Source of the DNA: Oscillospiraceae bacterium
Lineage (GTDB): Bacteria > Bacillota_A > Clostridia > Oscillospirales > Oscillospiraceae
Assembly (NCBI GenBank): GCA_902789835.1
Contig: CADAPN010000023.1
Coordinates: 1-16,760, forward strand
Direction of reading: 5' to 3'
DNA: 16,760 nt
In this document: positions 14,486 through 16,760 of the stretch, piece after piece
Layout of the letters: each line of letters begins with the position of its first letter
Position numbering within the stretch: position 1 is the stretch's first letter
Position numbers and translations under genes: made by a program
Notes under the pieces: generated by a model
Told to the model about the DNA's origin: nothing
What the model saw: only the letters and a program-made list of their open reading frames with translations
Databases searched by the model: none

Positions 14486-15598
14486 TTGAGCACACTGAAC
14501 GAACTCATTCACTACTGCAACGAAAATAATCCGATCGGTGCCTTGCTGCTCACGGGCGAATGGGGATGCGGCAAGACCTATCTGATTGAAAAAGACCTGA
14601 CAAGAGCGCTCGAGAAAACGCATGTCATTGTCAAGGTCTCTCTGTTCGGAATAACGGATGCCAACGCACTGCGGAGTCTCATCCGGCAGAAATGGTTCGA
14701 AGTCTGCACCCCGATTCTCGGGCAGCTCCATAAAGCCAAGGAAAAGAGCAGCGGTTTTCTGGCCGCCTTTAACGCCGCGCTGCACGCTGTGAACCCCCTG
14801 GCCAGCAGCGCCGCAAATGTCATGGTTTCCATGAACATGATGGATGTGCTCCCCATCAAAGCGGAGGTCGAGGACCCCAAAACACTTGAGAAAAAACGAG
14901 TCGTCCTTGTATACGACGACTTGGAAAGAGTCAAGATGGATCCAGTCCAGTTGCTGGGCGTGATCAACGATTTCTGTGAGAATCAGAATTTCAACACCAT
15001 CCTCGTCTCGGAAAGTGATGAGGTGCTCCGGCATTTGATGAAGGAAGACGCGACCACCTATCACATGCTGAGGGAAAAGACCATCTCCCAGTCGCTTCGG
15101 TATATCCCGGATTTTGCCGAGATCCTTCACTCCATCCTTCAGGAAAGAATATGGCCGTCCGACGATTATGCCGAATATCTTTCCGAGCATGAGGCGCTGA
15201 TCCTGGATGTGTTTGCCTCAGACTACGGTCAGCGTGCGAAGATGCTTCTGGCTGTGGAAGACGGGAAGTATCACAACCTGCGCGCTCTGACAAAAGGTAT
15301 GGAGAGCTTTTACCGGATCTACTATCACATGCAGGAAGCCGAAGTCGCGCTTCCGGACAGCCACCTCTATTCCTTCCTGGCATACTATCTCGCGGCAAAG
15401 AGCGGCATTCGCAAGGGCGGAGAGCTCGTGCTTGAATTTACGGAAAGCGATCTGACGCAGTTCTATCCGGGCTATTCTCCGGATGCACTTACGAACATCG
15501 AACGGGAATGGATTAAAAACGGCATCTGGGACACTAATCTTTTTCTGGATGAGATCGGCGTCCGGTCAGAGGCAGGCCAGACCGATAAAAACAATTGA
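14486..15598 (+). CDS. KAP-like P-loop NTPase
   Basis: This 370-aa protein has a Walker A motif GEWGCGKT (24-31) and a Walker B motif VVLVYDDLER (139-148), the arrangement of KAP-family STAND-like NTPases. A sensor-like segment TILVSESDE follows at about 171-179. The C-terminal half is alpha-helical and I do not recognise a domain in it. KAP proteins often carry membrane helices inserted in the NTPase domain; here residues about 88-120 are only weakly hydrophobic (alanine- and methionine-rich), so a membrane insertion is doubtful. The start is TTG, with AAGGAGG at 14472-14478; no ATG with a comparable site is near. Some KAP proteins are tied to plasmids, phage exclusion or defence. Here no defence partner is visible, so the role is open. 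The stop codon lies inside the promoter of the next gene. Confidence 0.75.
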   Translation: MSTLNELIHYCNENNPIGALLLTGEWGCGKTYLIEKDLTRALEKTHVIVKVSLFGITDANALRSLIRQKWFEVCTPILGQLHKAKEKSSGFLAAFNAALHAVNPLASSAANVMVSMNMMDVLPIKAEVEDPKTLEKKRVVLVYDDLERVKMDPVQLLGVINDFCENQNFNTILVSESDEVLRHLMKEDATTYHMLREKTISQSLRYIPDFAEILHSILQERIWPSDDYAEYLSEHEALILDVFASDYGQRAKMLLAVEDGKYHNLRALTKGMESFYRIYYHMQEAEVALPDSHLYSFLAYYLAAKSGIRKGGELVLEFTESDLTQFYPGYSPDALTNIEREWIKNGIWDTNLFLDEIGVRSEAGQTDKNN

Positions 15599-15643
15599 CA
15601 GCGCAAGGAAAACATAGTATAACATATTAAACAAGTATGTTAT
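15595..15643 (+). promoter_or_regulatory. Consensus promoter with operator-like inverted repeat before the MOSC gene
   Basis: A perfect TTGACA (15595-15600) contains the KAP stop codon and is followed after 17 bases by TATAAC (15618-15623). The repeat ATAACATA (15619-15626) / TATGTTAT (15636-15643), with a 9-base spacer, overlaps the -10 box and the expected start of transcription, a typical repressor position. The MOSC gene can therefore be expressed independently of the KAP gene. Confidence 0.7.
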
Positions 15644-15658
15644 TCAGAGGTGTCAATG

Positions 15659-16105
15659 ATGAACACACAGAGCGCTGTGATCAAAGCCGTCTGCATCAGT
15701 GAGAAGAAGGGGCAGCAGAAGCACCCGATCGAGAGCGTCCATCTCCGGCCGGAGCACGGCATCGATGGGGACGCACATGCAGGCAACTGGCACCGCCAGG
15801 TAAGCCTTCTGGGTCAGGAGAGTGTCGACCGCCTGCAGGAGAAAATCAGTATTCCTCTCTTTCCGGGGGCTTTTGCGGAAAACATTCTGTGTGAAGGGAT
15901 TGAACTGTACAAGCTTCCGATCGGAACAAAGCTGCGCATCGGTTCAGCGCTGTGTGAGGTGACACAGATCGGCAAGGAATGTCACGCCGACTGTGCGATC
16001 CGTCAGCAGGCGGGAGACTGTGTCATGCCCCGCGAGGGGATCTTTGTCATAGTCCTCGAGGAGGGCGATGCCAAGGCCGGGGATCTGGTTACGCTCGAGG
16101 CATGA
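15659..16105 (+). CDS. MOSC-domain protein (molybdenum-cofactor sulfurase C-terminal type)
   Basis: This 148-aa protein is a single MOSC domain. It has HLRPEHGIDGDAHAG near the start and the hallmark GKECHADC...GDCVMPREGIF near 104-128; the invariant cysteine of the family lies in this segment. MOSC domains are thought to carry or transfer sulfur for the molybdenum cofactor or to bind Moco in small reductases. Similar short proteins in Bacillota are often near moaC or mogA; no other Moco gene is in the window. The start at 15659 has AGAGG eight bases upstream; ATG at 15656 is a close alternative with a 5-base spacing. It has its own regulated promoter and a strong terminator. Confidence 0.85.
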   Translation: MNTQSAVIKAVCISEKKGQQKHPIESVHLRPEHGIDGDAHAGNWHRQVSLLGQESVDRLQEKISIPLFPGAFAENILCEGIELYKLPIGTKLRIGSALCEVTQIGKECHADCAIRQQAGDCVMPREGIFVIVLEEGDAKAGDLVTLEA

Positions 16106-16116
16106 AATAGACTGAC

Positions 16117-16161
16117 AAAAGGGATCGAGGCTTTGCGCAATGCAAAGCCTCGATCCCTTTT
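16117..16161. terminator. 20-bp bidirectional terminator
   Basis: A perfect stem pairs 16117-16136 with 16142-16161 around the loop GCAAT. The stem begins with AAAA and ends with TTTT, so a T-run exists on both strands. It ends the MOSC gene and may once have served a convergent gene on the - strand, likely guaA, before the element to the right was inserted. Confidence 0.9.
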
Positions 16162-16208
16162 CTTTTCATATCTGAGAGCTTAATTACCTGTAAGGGTTTC
16201 TTACTTGC

Positions 16209-16220
16209 TTATTCCCACTC
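16209..16220 (-). other. Putative attachment site, guaA 3'-end core (attL/attR)
   Basis: The - strand reads GAGTGGGAATAA, codons E-W-E-stop, as at the conserved C-terminus of GMP synthase GuaA. The codons before it read V-S-F-C and then a stop, not the GuaA sequence, so this copy is not attached to guaA. From what I know of the field, the 3' end of guaA is a common target of integrative elements that leave this core as a direct repeat. The chromosome would then be on the left and the element on the right. Confidence 0.6.
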
Positions 16221-16260
16221 GCAAAATGAAACTTAATTCTAAACGCTTTTGTTTGGGGGA

Positions 16261-16357
16261 TTTGATACCATTTGATTTTTCCTGATACCTATTATCCTTA
16301 TCCTATGGGCTTGCCGAACTTTTGCTATCATTTGGCTATCAAGGAAATGGCTATCAA
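16261..16357 (+). repeat. Short direct repeats next to the proposed attachment site
   Basis: TTTGATACCATTTG (16261-16274) and TTTGCTATCATTTG (16321-16334) match at 12 of 14 bases and start 60 bases apart. GCTATCA occurs at 16324, 16335 and 16350, twice within TGGCTATCAA. TGATACC occurs twice (16263 and 16283). They could be arm-type sites of a tyrosine recombinase, but this is an inference from position and AT-rich context. Confidence 0.4.
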
Positions 16358-16448
16358 CGGTAAAATTAGATTGGTTTCTCTGGTGGTTTACAACTACATT
16401 TTACCACGAAAGACAGGGAAATGCAATAACCTTCCTCGCTGTGGCGTA

Positions 16449-16760
16449 TCAAGTGATCTTACTGAACATATGGCGCACCTTGTCCAGGCGGCTGTTTGGA
16501 CGGCGGGGCTGGATGACCGGCTCGCCGACAGCGGCCTGATACCCTTTCAGTTCCGTCAGGCATACGCTCCGCCCGTTGGTGTAAAAGGCCAGATCAGTAT
16601 GGTATGCCTGTATGCAGCGGACGGGAATCTCGCCCGTAAAGACAACTTCATCCTTTTTTACCTGGGCCGTTTCGATGGTGGCACAGTATTTCGGCGCATC
16701 ATGATAAGCCCTGGAAAGGTATTCCTGGGGCGCATAGAGGGTGAAGGAGAGATAAGGTTC
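16449..16760 (-). CDS. Tetracycline resistance ribosomal protection protein, Tet(W)-like, 3' end only
   Basis: The last 103 codons of a leftward gene enter from the right edge; the 5' part is outside the window. The translation contains [20 protein letters not shown], then [20 protein letters not shown], then [14 protein letters not shown], and ends [17 protein letters not shown]. This is the C-terminal domain (EF-G domain V-like) of the Tet(M)/Tet(O)/Tet(W) GTPases, which release tetracycline from the ribosome. From memory it is closest to Tet(W), although the last residues (FSKIT) are more like Tet(O)/Tet(M), so an allele or mosaic is possible. The frame is open to the window edge. It lies about 230 bases inside the proposed end of an integrative element. 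Confidence 0.9.
   Translation of the reverse strand, partial: EPYLSFTLYAPQEYLSRAYHDAPKYCATIETAQVKKDEVVFTGEIPVRCIQAYHTDLAFYTNGRSVCLTELKGYQAAVGEPVIQPRRPNSRLDKVRHMFSKIT

Larger units (their letters stand above)
16162..16448. other. AT-rich intergenic junction region without a gene
   Basis: These 287 bases are clearly richer in A and T than everything to the left, and I see no reading frame with a ribosome site. They hold the proposed attachment site (16209-16220), short direct repeats (16261-16357) and the downstream region of the tet gene. A small GTAAG/CTTAC hairpin lies at 16190-16204. No clear terminator for the tet gene was found. Confidence 0.6.

Noticed and set aside
14318..15190. A 290-codon - strand frame opposite the KAP-like gene
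   Set aside because: It crosses the strong + promoter and leader and shows no domain, whereas the + strand frame has Walker A and B motifs and AAGGAGG.
16209..16260. The E-W-E-stop codons as the real end of guaA on the - strand
   Set aside because: The upstream codons (V-S-F-C, then an in-frame stop) do not match GMP synthase, so only the attachment core is present.

Overview
The window looks like the chromosome of a GC-rich Gram-positive bacterium of the Bacillota, probably a gut- or rumen-associated member of the Clostridia or Erysipelotrichia. This is inferred from strong AGGAGG-type ribosome sites, TTG starts, sigma-A-like promoters, the gene families present and a tet(W)-like resistance gene at the right edge. 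No rRNA, tRNA, CRISPR array or insertion sequence was seen.

Left part (1-5450): a promoter at 56-84 drives a tightly packed + operon of a PlsC-type acyltransferase with a zinc ribbon, a GltS-type sodium/glutamate symporter and a MATE exporter. It ends at a 19-bp perfect terminator hairpin. A convergent AI-2E-family membrane protein follows on the - strand.

Central signalling cluster (5580-10553, - strand): five closely spaced genes read leftward: a cyclic-nucleotide-binding-fold protein; a cyclic-nucleotide-binding-fold protein with a ParB/sulfiredoxin-like C-terminus; a membrane SpoIIE/RsbU-type PP2C phosphatase; a small protein with a double-glycine leader and two CW_7-like repeats; and a PreA-like iron-sulfur flavoprotein. 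A divergent HAD-like protein and a secreted or membrane-anchored TlpA-like thioredoxin with a DUF5684-like tail lie at 10672-12315. They are followed by a 16-bp terminator hairpin and then, on the - strand, a MATE transporter fused to an RsbW-like ATPase. The phosphatase and the RsbW-like kinase domain are the two enzymes of a partner-switching circuit, but no STAS-domain partner is encoded here. The RsbW-like domain is covalently attached to a transporter, which is the most unusual feature of the window.

Right part (14352-16760): a consensus promoter and a structured leader precede a KAP-like P-loop NTPase. A MOSC-domain gene follows; its own promoter overlaps the NTPase stop codon and an inverted repeat overlaps its -10 box. 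After a 20-bp bidirectional terminator, the - strand carries GAGTGGGAATAA, which matches the conserved 3' end of guaA (codons E-W-E-stop), with no guaA coding sequence before it. To its right lie AT-rich DNA with repeats and the 3' end of a Tet(W)-like ribosomal protection gene. I read this as one end of an integrative element inserted at the 3' end of guaA, carrying tetracycline resistance, with guaA itself beyond the window.
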